From NCBI RefSeq assembly GCF_900111795.1, contig NZ_FOJQ01000021.1, forward strand, positions 1 through 42,375: a stretch of DNA of 42,375 nucleotides. The letters run 5' to 3'. This document shows, piece after piece, positions 34,593 to 42,375 of the stretch. The notes beneath the pieces are model-generated. The model made no database searches, was not told where the DNA came from, and saw nothing but the letters and a program-made list of their open reading frames with translations. This stretch comes from Anoxybacillus pushchinoensis (GTDB lineage Bacteria > Bacillota > Bacilli > Bacillales > Anoxybacillaceae). The position numbers were made by a program, and so were the translations under genes. Each line of letters starts with the position of its first letter. Position 1 is the stretch's first letter.

Positions 34593-36790
34593 GGAATAGC
34601 TCCTTTCCATACATTTCGCATTGTTTCTACTGGAACGTGGATGATACTCGTATCCCCATTCACCACATGAAGCATTTCATCGTTCGTCACTTCCCCAATA
34701 CATATCGCTTGAACGAGCTGTTCAAACGCTTGACGATGTTCCTTTTTTACAGAAACGATAAAGCGTGATTGTGTTTCACTAAACAATTCCGCAACAACAT
34801 CACCGTCGATTGTCACATACGCTCCTAAACCGTTTGTGCTCATTAAACTTTCCGCAAGCGCAATCGCCAAGCCACCTTCCGATATGTCATGCGCTGATGC
34901 TACTACTCCAGCTCGAATCGCGGTGAGAAGCTGTTGTTGTCGCTCTGCTTCCACATGTAAATCAATCGTTGGCGCTTTTCCAAAAATGCGACCTGTTAAC
35001 CATTTTTGCAACTCGCTTCCGCCAAATTCTCGCTTCGCTTCCCCGATGACATAAATGAAGTCGCCCGGCTGTTTAAATGACTGTGTCGTAATATGGTTGA
35101 TATCCTCAACGACACCGACCATGCCGACAATTGGTGTCGGATAAATTGCTTCGCCGTTCGTTTCATTATAAAGCGATACATTTCCGCTAATGACTGGTGT
35201 TTCAAGCATACGACACGCTTCGCTCATTCCTTCTACCGCTTTCTCTAGTTGCCAAAAAATCTCCGGTTTCTCTGGGTTTCCGAAATTTAAACAATCGGTC
35301 ACCGCAAGCGGTTGAGCGCCGGAACAAACGATGTTGCGCGCCGCCTCTGCAATCGCGATTTTTCCACCAATGACCGGATCTAAATATACGTAACGAGAAT
35401 TGCAATCAGTCGTCATCGCTAACGCTTTATTTGTGCCACGAATGCGCAACACAGCTGCATCAGAGCCTGGCGCAACAACCGTATTTGTCCGCACCATATA
35501 ATCGTATTGCTCATATACCCATTCTTTACTTGCAATCGTCGGCTGACTTAATAATGCAAGCAACGTTTCTTCATAATCGTTAATTGTCGGTACGTACTCA
35601 ATCGTTTGAAACTCACGATAATATGCTGGTTCTTGCGACGGCTTATGATATACAGGAGCATCTTTAGCAAGCGCATCAACCGGAATTTCGGCAACGACTT
35701 CCCCGCGGTGATACAAACGTAACATTTGATCATTTGTTACGCGGCCAATCGCTTTCGCCTCGAGCCCATATTTAGCAAATACATCTATAATTTCTTGTTC
35801 ACGACCCTTTTGAACAACAAGAAGCATGCGCTCTTGCGACTCAGACAACATCATCTCATACGGTGTCATTCCTGTTTCACGTTGTGGTACAAGATCTAAA
35901 TTTAGTTCAATACCAGAGCCTGCCTTGCTCGCCATTTCGGCTGATGAACTTGTCAAACCTGCCGCACCCATATCTTGCATCCCAATGAGCGCATCGGAAT
36001 GGATCACTTCTAAACAAGCCTCAAGAAGCAATTTTTCCATAAACGGATCGCCAACTTGAACAGCTGGGCGCTTTTGTTCAGATTGTTCCGTTAATTCTTC
36101 CGATGCAAACGTCGCTCCATGAATGCCGTCGCGCCCTGTTTTGGCACCGACGTACATAACCGTGTTTCCAACGCCTGCCGCGATTCCTTTTTGAATATCT
36201 TCATGTCGAATCACCCCGACACACATCGCATTTACAAGCGGGTTTCCTTCGTATGCCGCATCAAATTGCACTTCTCCTCCAACCGTCGGAATGCCGACGC
36301 AATTTCCATACCCAGCAATACCTGCGACGACACGCTCAAATAAATATTTCACGCGCGGTGACGTTAATTCCCCAAAGCGAAGCGAATTTAATAATGCAAT
36401 TGGTCGCGCGCCCATCGAAAATACATCGCGAATAATCCCGCCAACGCCTGTCGCTGCCCCTTGGTACGGTTCAATCGCAGATGGATGGTTATGGCTTTCA
36501 ATTTTAAAGGCGACCGCTAATCCGTCTCCAATATCGACAATGCCTGCCCCTTCTCCCGGTCCTTGAAGCACATGTTTTCCTTCTGTCGGAAACTTCTTTA
36601 ACACAGGTTTCGAATTTTTATAGCTGCAATGTTCCGACCACATAACCGAGAAAATGCCTGTTTCCGTATAATTCGGTAAACGTCCAAGAATGCGCTCAAC
36701 CATCGCAAATTCTTCGTCCGTTAGCCCCATTTCCCGATATAACTTTTGCTCTTTAATTATCGTTGGGCTTGGCTCAAGTAGTAACGACAT
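34568..36790 (-). CDS. purL: Phosphoribosylformylglycinamidine synthase subunit II
   Basis: This is the 740-residue small-type PurL, the ATP-binding synthetase half of the PurSQL complex. It shows [14 protein letters not shown], the [20 protein letters not shown] motif, [18 protein letters not shown] and [23 protein letters not shown] precedes the ATG, inside the purQ 3' end. Confidence 0.97.
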   Translation of the reverse strand: MSLLLEPSPTIIKEQKLYREMGLTDEEFAMVERILGRLPNYTETGIFSVMWSEHCSYKNSKPVLKKFPTEGKHVLQGPGEGAGIVDIGDGLAVAFKIESHNHPSAIEPYQGAATGVGGIIRDVFSMGARPIALLNSLRFGELTSPRVKYLFERVVAGIAGYGNCVGIPTVGGEVQFDAAYEGNPLVNAMCVGVIRHEDIQKGIAAGVGNTVMYVGAKTGRDGIHGATFASEELTEQSEQKRPAVQVGDPFMEKLLLEACLEVIHSDALIGMQDMGAAGLTSSSAEMASKAGSGIELNLDLVPQRETGMTPYEMMLSESQERMLLVVQKGREQEIIDVFAKYGLEAKAIGRVTNDQMLRLYHRGEVVAEIPVDALAKDAPVYHKPSQEPAYYREFQTIEYVPTINDYEETLLALLSQPTIASKEWVYEQYDYMVRTNTVVAPGSDAAVLRIRGTNKALAMTTDCNSRYVYLDPVIGGKIAIAEAARNIVCSGAQPLAVTDCLNFGNPEKPEIFWQLEKAVEGMSEACRMLETPVISGNVSLYNETNGEAIYPTPIVGMVGVVEDINHITTQSFKQPGDFIYVIGEAKREFGGSELQKWLTGRIFGKAPTIDLHVEAERQQQLLTAIRAGVVASAHDISEGGLAIALAESLMSTNGLGAYVTIDGDVVAELFSETQSRFIVSVKKEHRQAFEQLVQAICIGEVTNDEMLHVVNGDTSIIHVPVETMRNVWKGAIPCLLKSKD

Positions 36791-37460
36791 GTGCGTCCCT
36801 CCAATATGTAACGATTGATTGAAACATTTTTAACCCGTCAGCTCCCCCAAGCAAATCATGAACTGCTCGCTCCGGATGAGGCATCATTCCAAGTACATTC
36901 CCTTTTTCGTTCACGATGCCTGCAATGTTTTGCAAGCTGCCGTTCGGATTTTCTCCCTCATAACGAAAAACGATTTGGTTGTTCGCAATAAGCTGCTGCA
37001 ATGTGTGCTCATCACAGTAATAATTTCCTTCTCCATGAGCAATCGGGATCGTAATGATTTCGCCGCGCTCATATTGGGATGTAAACATCGTTTCATTATT
37101 TTCGACACGAAGTTTTACCGGACGGCAAATAAACGTTAGCGTATGGTTGCGCCGCATCGCCCCGGGAAGCAATCCTGCTTCTAATAAAATTTGAAATCCG
37201 TTACATACACCTAAAATCGGCTTGCCTTCATCGGCTGCTTTTTTGATCGCTTTCATCACGTTAGAAAAACGCGCAATCGCTCCAGATCGTAAATAATCCC
37301 CGTATGAAAAACCACCTGGCAAAAGAATAGCATCAAACTCATCTAAACTTTCTACATCATGCCAAACGTATTCAACATCTTCCCTTAATTCATCTGCAAT
37401 CGCATGATACATGTCGACATCACAGTTGGAACCCGGAAATACAATGACCGCAAATTTCAC
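36774..37460 (-). CDS. purQ: Phosphoribosylformylglycinamidine synthase subunit I (glutaminase)
   Basis: This 228-residue class I glutamine amidotransferase has the nucleophile Cys in [12 protein letters not shown] and the His/Glu pair in [10 protein letters not shown]. It starts with GTG overlapping the purS stop (GTGA), with GAGGAGG a little upstream, so it is translationally coupled. Confidence 0.96.
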   Translation of the reverse strand: MKFAVIVFPGSNCDVDMYHAIADELREDVEYVWHDVESLDEFDAILLPGGFSYGDYLRSGAIARFSNVMKAIKKAADEGKPILGVCNGFQILLEAGLLPGAMRRNHTLTFICRPVKLRVENNETMFTSQYERGEIITIPIAHGEGNYYCDEHTLQQLIANNQIVFRYEGENPNGSLQNIAGIVNEKGNVLGMMPHPERAVHDLLGGADGLKMFQSIVTYWRDAHVVTT

Positions 37461-37711
37461 TGAACGACGACCTCCTCAATTTCATAGCGATAATCTTCAA
37501 TGACCGTATTCGCCAACAACTTTTCACACATATCTTTCACGAGTGCATCTATGTCGCGGTCACTTTTTTCTACCGTTAACTCCATGAACTTTCCAATACG
37601 CACATCTTGCACCTCATGATAACTTAAGCTATGAAGCGCTCCTTTTACAGCATTTCCTTGTGGATCTAATACATTTTCACGCAATGTGACATACACTTTT
37701 ACTTTGTACAT
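37457..37711 (-). CDS. purS: Phosphoribosylformylglycinamidine synthase subunit PurS
   Basis: This 84-residue small subunit bridges PurQ and PurL for ammonia channelling. [20 protein letters not shown] is the family start. It overlaps purC by 13 bases; TTAGGAGG gives a strong ribosome site. Confidence 0.96.
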   Translation of the reverse strand: MYKVKVYVTLRENVLDPQGNAVKGALHSLSYHEVQDVRIGKFMELTVEKSDRDIDALVKDMCEKLLANTVIEDYRYEIEEVVVQ

Positions 37712-38421
37712 GATAATCCTCCTAATCGTTGTAAAAGTTTTGTATATGTTTCTGTTAAGTCGCCTAAATCGCGACGAAATACATCTTTATCGAACTTTTC
37801 TTTCGTGTGTACATCCCATAATCGGCACGTATCTGGGGAAATTTCATCCGCAAGTAACACCGCTCCCGTTTCGTCTCTTCCAAACTCTAATTTGAAATCA
37901 ACGAGCTGTAAGTCACATGAGTGAAATAAAGACGTTAAAACATCGTTTATGCGTAACGCTGTTTGTTTCATGTACACAAGTTCATCGCGGGAGGCGAGTG
38001 ACAACAGAGCGATATGATCTTCCGTTAAGAGGGGGTCGCCTAAATCGTCATTTTTGTAGTAAAATTCTACAAGTGTTTTTTCAAGTACCGTTCCTTCCTC
38101 AAGACCAGTACGCTTCGACAAACTCCCGGCGACAATATTGCGGACAACGACTTCAAGGGGTATGATCGTCACTCGTCGCACAAGCTGTTCTGTATCAGAT
38201 ATTTTACGGATAAAATGATTATTTACACCTGCTTCATGCAACAAGAAAAATAGTAAACTCGTAATTTCGTTATTTAATCGTCCTTTTCCGCTAATCTTTG
38301 CTTTTTTTTCACCGTTAAATGCAGTTGCCTCATCTTTATATTCAATCCATAATACGCCCTCTTCGTTCGTCGCATACACTTTCTTCGCCTTTCCTTCATA
38401 CAGAAGGTGTTGCTTTTCCAT
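37699..38421 (-). CDS. purC: SAICAR synthetase
   Basis: This 240-residue enzyme joins aspartate to CAIR. It has LLYEGKAKKVY, VVRNIVAGSL, LVDFKLEFGRD and LADEISPDTCRLWD. GGGGGAGAGAAC precedes the ATG. It is separated from purB by 65 bases carrying a hairpin. Confidence 0.97.
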   Translation of the reverse strand: MEKQHLLYEGKAKKVYATNEEGVLWIEYKDEATAFNGEKKAKISGKGRLNNEITSLLFFLLHEAGVNNHFIRKISDTEQLVRRVTIIPLEVVVRNIVAGSLSKRTGLEEGTVLEKTLVEFYYKNDDLGDPLLTEDHIALLSLASRDELVYMKQTALRINDVLTSLFHSCDLQLVDFKLEFGRDETGAVLLADEISPDTCRLWDVHTKEKFDKDVFRRDLGDLTETYTKLLQRLGGLSCTK

Positions 38422-38464
38422 GTTCTCTCCCCCAGTTATACAGAATATTAGGAAATTTGAGTTT

Positions 38465-38490
38465 ATAGGTAAGGACGCCGCCTTACCTAT
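38465..38490 (-). other. Intercistronic hairpin between purB and purC
   Basis: ATAGGTAAGG and CCTTACCTAT form a 10-bp stem with a 6-base loop over the purB stop. No U-run follows, so it is more likely an RNA processing or stability element than a full terminator. Confidence 0.5.
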
Positions 38491-39782
38491 TGCAAACCAA
38501 GTCGCTCGAAAATCGTGTCGACATGCTTTAAGTGATAGTTGTAGTCAAAGCAATCAGCAATTTGGTCTTTCGTTAAACGACTTGTAATCACTTCGTCTGC
38601 TTCAATTAACGAGCGAAACGGCACTTGTTTTTCCCATGCTTCCATCGCTTTTGGCTGCACGAGATCGTACGCTTCCTCACGCGTCATCCCCGTGTCAATG
38701 AGCGCTAGCAACACGCGCTGAGAATAAATAAGCCCGAGGGTACGATCCATATTTTTCTTCATGTTGTCTGGAAACACCGTTAAGTTTTTTACGATATTCG
38801 TAAAACGATTCAGCATGTAATTTAAAGCAATCGTTGCATCCGGCAAAATAATGCGTTCGGCTGATGAGTGAGAGATATCACGCTCATGCCAGAGCGGCAC
38901 GTTTTCGTATGCTGTTAACATATAACCGCGAATGACACGCGCCATTCCTGTCATGTTTTCTGAGCCGATCGGATTGCGCTTATGCGGCATGGCTGACGAT
39001 CCTTTTTGCCCTTTTGCGAAAAACTCCTCTACTTCACGCGTTTCGCTCTTTTGCAATCCGCGAATTTCAACAGCAAACTTTTCGATCGATGTCGCAATTA
39101 AGGCAAGCGTCGCCATATAATGAGCATGACGATCACGCTGCAACGTTTGCGTTGAAATTGGTGCAGGCTGTAAACCGAGCTTTTCACATACATACTGCTC
39201 AACAAACGGATCAATGTTTGCATACGTACCGACCGCGCCAGAAATTTTTCCGACGCGCACCGTTTCTGCTGCTTGCTTAAAACGTTCTAAGTTGCGTTGC
39301 ATTTCAGCGTACCAAAGAGCCAATTTTAATCCAAACGTCGTAGGCTCGGCATGTACACCATGCGTTCGTCCCATCATGACCGTATATTTATGCTCAATCG
39401 CTTTTTCTTTTAACACCGCGATAAAGTTTTCTAAATCGCGCAATAAAATGTCATTTGCTTGTTTTAGTAAATACGACAATGCGGTATCAACAACATCCGT
39501 AGACGTCAATCCGTAATGTACCCACTTTCGTTCCTCGCCTAACGTCTCTGATACAGCACGAGTAAAGGCAACGACATCATGACGCGTCTCTTCCTCGATT
39601 TCTTTAATGCGTTCAATGCGAAACGATGCGTTTTGACGAATTTTCTCAACATCTTTTTTCGGAATAACTCCTAATTCCGACCATGCTTCACATGCTAAAA
39701 TTTCGACTTCTAGCCAAGCACGAAAACGGTTTTCTTCTGTCCAGATTGCACCCATTTCTGGTCGTGTGTAACGTTCAATCAT
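38487..39782 (-). CDS. purB: Adenylosuccinate lyase
   Basis: This 431-residue fumarase-superfamily enzyme acts both in IMP synthesis (SAICAR cleavage) and in AMP formation. The signature [25 protein letters not shown] and [12 protein letters not shown] are visible. The ATG at 39782 has GGAGG upstream and overlaps the purK stop (ATGA); an in-frame start at 39806 lies inside purK and is unlikely. Confidence 0.97.
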   Translation of the reverse strand: MIERYTRPEMGAIWTEENRFRAWLEVEILACEAWSELGVIPKKDVEKIRQNASFRIERIKEIEEETRHDVVAFTRAVSETLGEERKWVHYGLTSTDVVDTALSYLLKQANDILLRDLENFIAVLKEKAIEHKYTVMMGRTHGVHAEPTTFGLKLALWYAEMQRNLERFKQAAETVRVGKISGAVGTYANIDPFVEQYVCEKLGLQPAPISTQTLQRDRHAHYMATLALIATSIEKFAVEIRGLQKSETREVEEFFAKGQKGSSAMPHKRNPIGSENMTGMARVIRGYMLTAYENVPLWHERDISHSSAERIILPDATIALNYMLNRFTNIVKNLTVFPDNMKKNMDRTLGLIYSQRVLLALIDTGMTREEAYDLVQPKAMEAWEKQVPFRSLIEADEVITSRLTKDQIADCFDYNYHLKHVDTIFERLGLQ

Positions 39783-40918
39783 ACATTCATCCTCCGATCT
39801 GTCCAAATCGCAAATTCATCTATTTTTCGTTGGATCGCATCGACATCATCAGCTAACCATGTCACATGTCCCATCTTTCGCTTCAGCTTCGCTTCCTTTT
39901 TTCCATAAAAGTGGATGTGGGCGTCACGAAATTGGGAGATGTTTTGAATGACTGCATCCACATGTTCTCCTAAAATGTTGACCATAATTGTAGGTTTGAG
40001 CAACTCCGTGCTGCCAAGTGGCCAATTGCAAATGGCACGAATGTGCTGATGAAATTGCGATGTGATACAACCGTTTATTGTATAATGACCTGAGTTGTGT
40101 GGTCTAGGGGCAAGTTCATTGACATATAACTGCCCATCTTCTGTTAAAAACATTTCAATGGCTAGTGTGCCGACAAGTTGAAATGTTTCCGCTAATCGTC
40201 GAGCATACATCTCCCCCTGCGCAATGGTTTTCTGGCTAACTTGGGCTGGAGCAATCGTTTGATGCAAAATATTGTCGCGATGAATGTTCTCGACAACAGG
40301 GAATAGCTTTATTTCACCAGAAACGCTGCGCACAACGATAATAGATAACTCTTTCACAAACGGTACCCATGCGTCCAATATACATTCACCGTAAGTAAGC
40401 AGCGAGCGCGCCTCGTGAATATCATCTAAACAACGGATGACCACTTGCCCTTTTCCATCATACCCTCCACGACATGTTTTCAATACAGCCGGAATGCCGA
40501 TCTCCTCAATCGCCCGTTCCAATTGTTCTTCTTCCAGTATGAGACGATAAGGGGCAACAGGCAACCCGGCAGACTGAACTGCTCGTTTTTCCTTCCAACG
40601 ATGCTGTGTAATAGAAAGCAGCTCGCTTCCTTGTGGCACATATCCCTTCTCTACTAATCGATTCAACGCATCAGCATCAATATTTTCAAACTCATATGTC
40701 ACAACATCGCTCACTTCGGCTAAGTGACGTAACGCTTCTTCATCGCTATACGAAGCGACAATTTCAATATCAGCCACTTGGGCACAAGGCGATTGCGGAG
40801 TAGGATCAAGAACCGCTACGAAAAATCCCATCTCTTTTGCAGCGATCGCCATCATTCTCCCTAACTGACCTCCACCAATAATACCAATCGTTTGCCCCGG
40901 CACAATCACTTTACTCAA
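39779..40918 (-). CDS. purK: N5-carboxyaminoimidazole ribonucleotide synthase
   Basis: This 379-residue ATP-grasp enzyme has [43 protein letters not shown] and [15 protein letters not shown] take TTG 40918 as the start: AAGGTAGTGATC is close to a full anti-16S match and the protein then begins SKVIVPGQ like other PurK. GTG 40927 is the alternative. It overlaps the purE end by eight bases. Confidence 0.96.
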   Translation of the reverse strand: MSKVIVPGQTIGIIGGGQLGRMMAIAAKEMGFFVAVLDPTPQSPCAQVADIEIVASYSDEEALRHLAEVSDVVTYEFENIDADALNRLVEKGYVPQGSELLSITQHRWKEKRAVQSAGLPVAPYRLILEEEQLERAIEEIGIPAVLKTCRGGYDGKGQVVIRCLDDIHEARSLLTYGECILDAWVPFVKELSIIVVRSVSGEIKLFPVVENIHRDNILHQTIAPAQVSQKTIAQGEMYARRLAETFQLVGTLAIEMFLTEDGQLYVNELAPRPHNSGHYTINGCITSQFHQHIRAICNWPLGSTELLKPTIMVNILGEHVDAVIQNISQFRDAHIHFYGKKEAKLKRKMGHVTWLADDVDAIQRKIDEFAIWTDRRMNV

Positions 40919-41399
40919 GCTGATCACTACCTTCTATCACCTGTTTTCGAATTGCCTCACGCCGCATCCGCAATGCATCCATGTACGCCGAATCGTGCGT
41001 TCCGAGAATCGATACCGCAAGCAATGCCGCATTGACGGCACCTGCTTTTCCGATGGCCACTGTCGCTACTGGCACTCCTCCGGGCATTTGGACGATAGAA
41101 AGCAACGAATCAAGACCATTTAGCGTTTTAGACATAACCGGAACACCAATAACAGGCAACGTTGTTTTAGCTGCTACCATTCCTGGCAAATGAGCAGCTC
41201 CCCCTGCTCCAGCGATAATGACTTTAATTCCACGCTCTTCAGCTGTTTCGGCATACGCAAACATAAAGTCAGGTGTACGATGAGCCGAAACGACTTTTTT
41301 TTCAAACGGAATATGAAATTCTTCTAATATATCACATGCATGACGCATTGTTTCCCAGTCTGATTGACTTCCCATAATAACAGCTACAAGTGGCCGCAT
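40911..41399 (-). CDS. purE: N5-carboxyaminoimidazole ribonucleotide mutase
   Basis: This 162-residue class I PurE has the [12 protein letters not shown] start, SAHRTPD with its catalytic His, and [12 protein letters not shown]. It is the first gene of the twelve-gene pur operon, following a long riboswitch leader. AGAGGTGA precedes the ATG. Confidence 0.97.
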   Translation of the reverse strand: MRPLVAVIMGSQSDWETMRHACDILEEFHIPFEKKVVSAHRTPDFMFAYAETAEERGIKVIIAGAGGAAHLPGMVAAKTTLPVIGVPVMSKTLNGLDSLLSIVQMPGGVPVATVAIGKAGAVNAALLAVSILGTHDSAYMDALRMRREAIRKQVIEGSDQLE

Positions 41400-41426
41400 T
41401 TACACTCACCTCTTTTTATCATTCAG

Positions 41427-41479
41427 AAAAAAAATCCAGAACGACGCCCCTCGATCATAAGGGAAAGCATCATTCTGGA
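41427..41479 (-). terminator. Riboswitch-controlled intrinsic terminator in the pur leader
   Basis: On the minus strand TCCAGAATGATGC pairs with GCGTCGTTCTGGA, followed by eight T. An alternative helix joins ATGAGGGGAAG (overlapping the aptamer P1 3' arm) to CTTTCCCTTAT inside the terminator, 11 pairs including two G-U, which fits an antiterminator. Confidence 0.9.
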
Positions 41480-41521
41480 CATATTTCGCCCATTGGGTGA
41501 AAAAAAGCCAATAAGATCCTT

Positions 41522-41593
41522 CCCCTCATAGTCCAATAATTTACGGTTATTGGGTAGAGACTTTTGGGCCATATTCCCAAAATTATATGAGGG
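41522..41593 (-). promoter_or_regulatory. Guanine riboswitch aptamer of the pur operon
   Basis: P1 is CCCTCATA/TATGAGGG. TATAAT follows P1; loop 2 has ATATGGC, J2/3 has GTCTCTACC, loop 3 has CCGTAAA, and J3/1 reads GACTA, so the specificity base is C (guanine/hypoxanthine). With the downstream terminator it would stop transcription when the ligand is plentiful, as in B. subtilis purE. Confidence 0.95.
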
Positions 41594-41618
41594 TTCAACA
41601 ACGTATTCATTTATCTTC

Positions 41619-41648
41619 ATCTTACCAGTCGTTTTTCAATCATGTCAA
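41619..41648 (-). promoter_or_regulatory. Sigma-A promoter of the pur operon
   Basis: A perfect TTGACA (41648-41643) and TAAGAT (41624-41619) are spaced by 18 bases on the minus strand, giving a leader of about 210 bases. Confidence 0.75.
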
Positions 41649-41651
41649 CAT

Positions 41652-41695
41652 AAAATCGAACATTTTCACAAACAAAATAATCAATGTTCGGTTTT
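41652..41695 (-). promoter_or_regulatory. PurR operator: two inverted PurBoxes
   Basis: Box 1 on the minus strand (41695-41683) is AAAACCGAACATT, a full match to AWWWCCGAACWWT. Box 2 on the plus strand (41652-41664) is AAAATCGAACATT, one mismatch. They are inverted, with 18 bases between, just upstream of the -35, as known for PurR control in B. subtilis. Confidence 0.88.
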
Positions 41696-41707
41696 TACTT
41701 AAAAATC

Positions 41708-41735
41708 ACCATTTCATCTTTTTCACCATATAGTA
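41708..41735 (+). promoter_or_regulatory. Candidate sigma-K promoter of the Hsp20-family gene
   Basis: AC (41708-41709), 17 bases, then CATATAGTA (41727-41735) fits the sigma-K pattern AC-N17-CATANNNTA. The start codon follows 28 bases on. The motif is short, so chance is possible. Confidence 0.45.
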
Positions 41736-41763
41736 AAAAGAAAAAGAGAAAGGGGAGAAGCTT

Positions 41764-42153
41764 ATGGATTGGACAAAGCAATGGGAAGCATTTTTCACTC
41801 ATCCATTTTGGAACTCGTCAAATTCCTTTTCTTCCTATTCATCAGGCATCAATATGTATCGTCATGATAATGAGCTACTTGTCGTCGCAGCGATCCCAGG
41901 GTTAGCACATGTACACGATGCAGAAGTGTACATTCATTATAATACATTAGAAATTAAAGCAAATGTTCAATTGCAATTTGAAGGCTTTGAACTAATTGAA
42001 GAAGGAATTACACAAGAACCTTTTGAACGAGAGATACAACTTCCCTTTCCTGTAGGAGAAAAAGTGGAAGCTGTGTACGAGAACGGACTGCTATTTGTTC
42101 ATCTTCATCGTCTCATCCCTGATCATATAAAAAGGAAGGTGGACATTAAATAA
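41764..42153 (+). CDS. Hsp20/alpha-crystallin family protein, possibly spore-associated
   Basis: This 129-residue protein has an aromatic, serine-rich N-terminus (FFTHPFWNSSNSFSSYSSG) and an alpha-crystallin-type beta-sandwich: ELLVVAAIPGL, EVYIHYNTLEIKANV, FEREIQLPFPVGEKVEAVYE, then NGLLFVHLHRL. The C-terminal I-x-I tail of classical small heat-shock proteins is not clear. GAAAGGGGAGAAG sets the start. B. subtilis has Hsp20-like spore proteins (CotP, GerT), and the candidate sigma-K promoter here points the same way. A general chaperone is the alternative. Confidence 0.8.
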   Translation: MDWTKQWEAFFTHPFWNSSNSFSSYSSGINMYRHDNELLVVAAIPGLAHVHDAEVYIHYNTLEIKANVQLQFEGFELIEEGITQEPFEREIQLPFPVGEKVEAVYENGLLFVHLHRLIPDHIKRKVDIK

Positions 42154-42182
42154 AAAATGAGCTAACCGATATAGGTTAGCTC
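42153..42182. terminator. Terminator between the Hsp20 gene and the rRNA operon
   Basis: GAGCTAACC/GGTTAGCTC is a 9-bp stem with a 6-base loop. On the minus strand it is followed by ATTTTTTATTT, so it works well against rRNA readthrough; on the plus strand the U-tract is weak. Confidence 0.7.
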
Positions 42183-42232
42183 TTCACTATGGGGGAGAGG
42201 ATTGTAAAAGCGTTAAACGCAAATACATGGAC

Positions 42233-42270
42233 AAAAAAAGTTAGAGAACAAAACGGAGATGCTCTCTAAC
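42233..42270 (-). terminator. Intrinsic terminator of the rRNA operon
   Basis: On the minus strand GTTAGAGA pairs with TCTCTAAC around a 15-base loop, followed by seven T. Confidence 0.85.
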
Positions 42271-42280
42271 TTGCTATGTC

Positions 42281-42375
<95 letters not shown>

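Overview
The window is chromosomal DNA from a Bacillaceae bacterium, most likely a moderate thermophile of the Anoxybacillus/Geobacillus group. This rests on protein likeness and on gene order matching the Bacillus subtilis pur-yerA-yerB-yerC-pcrB-pcrA-ligA-yerH-gatCAB neighbourhood. The genus is an inference. Most genes lie on the minus strand.

Accessory block, 1-9240. The left edge holds the tnpA end of an IS200/IS605 element. It has cut an ArsR-type regulator gene after about 43 codons and left a perfect 8-bp inverted repeat, a likely operator, upstream. Next is a complete four-gene operon on the minus strand (jetA-jetB-jetC-jetD, 8598 to 581). It encodes a kleisin-like protein, a small accessory subunit, an SMC-like ATPase and a Toprim nuclease subunit. 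This is a Wadjet anti-plasmid defence system, probably the type II form (TIGR02677-02680 families). A small coiled-coil gene diverges from it.

Housekeeping block, 9281-28795. It contains gatCAB (tRNA-dependent amidotransferase), an alanine/glycine:cation symporter, adenine deaminase behind a guanine-class purine riboswitch, a second coiled-coil gene with ten heptad repeats, and a small membrane protein. Upstream of the membrane protein gene is a tiny ORF that appears to be split by a structured element of about 138 bp with IS200/IS605- or omegaRNA-like ends. Then come rocA/pruA, camS, ligA, pcrA, pcrB, yerC, yerB and yerA (a divergent adenine-deaminase homologue). Two small plus-strand membrane protein genes end against purD.

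Purine operon, 28758-41700. purEKBCSQLFMNHD is complete on the minus strand, with mostly overlapping genes. It has a sigma-A-like promoter, two inverted PurBoxes upstream, and a guanine riboswitch with an intrinsic terminator in the leader. Initiation is thus likely controlled by PurR/PRPP and elongation by guanine/hypoxanthine. The two riboswitches would link de novo synthesis and adenine salvage to the same signal.

Right edge, 41700-42375. An Hsp20-family gene on the plus strand has a sequence fitting a sigma-K promoter. It is followed by terminators and the 3' part of a 5S rRNA gene, the end of an rRNA operon on the minus strand.
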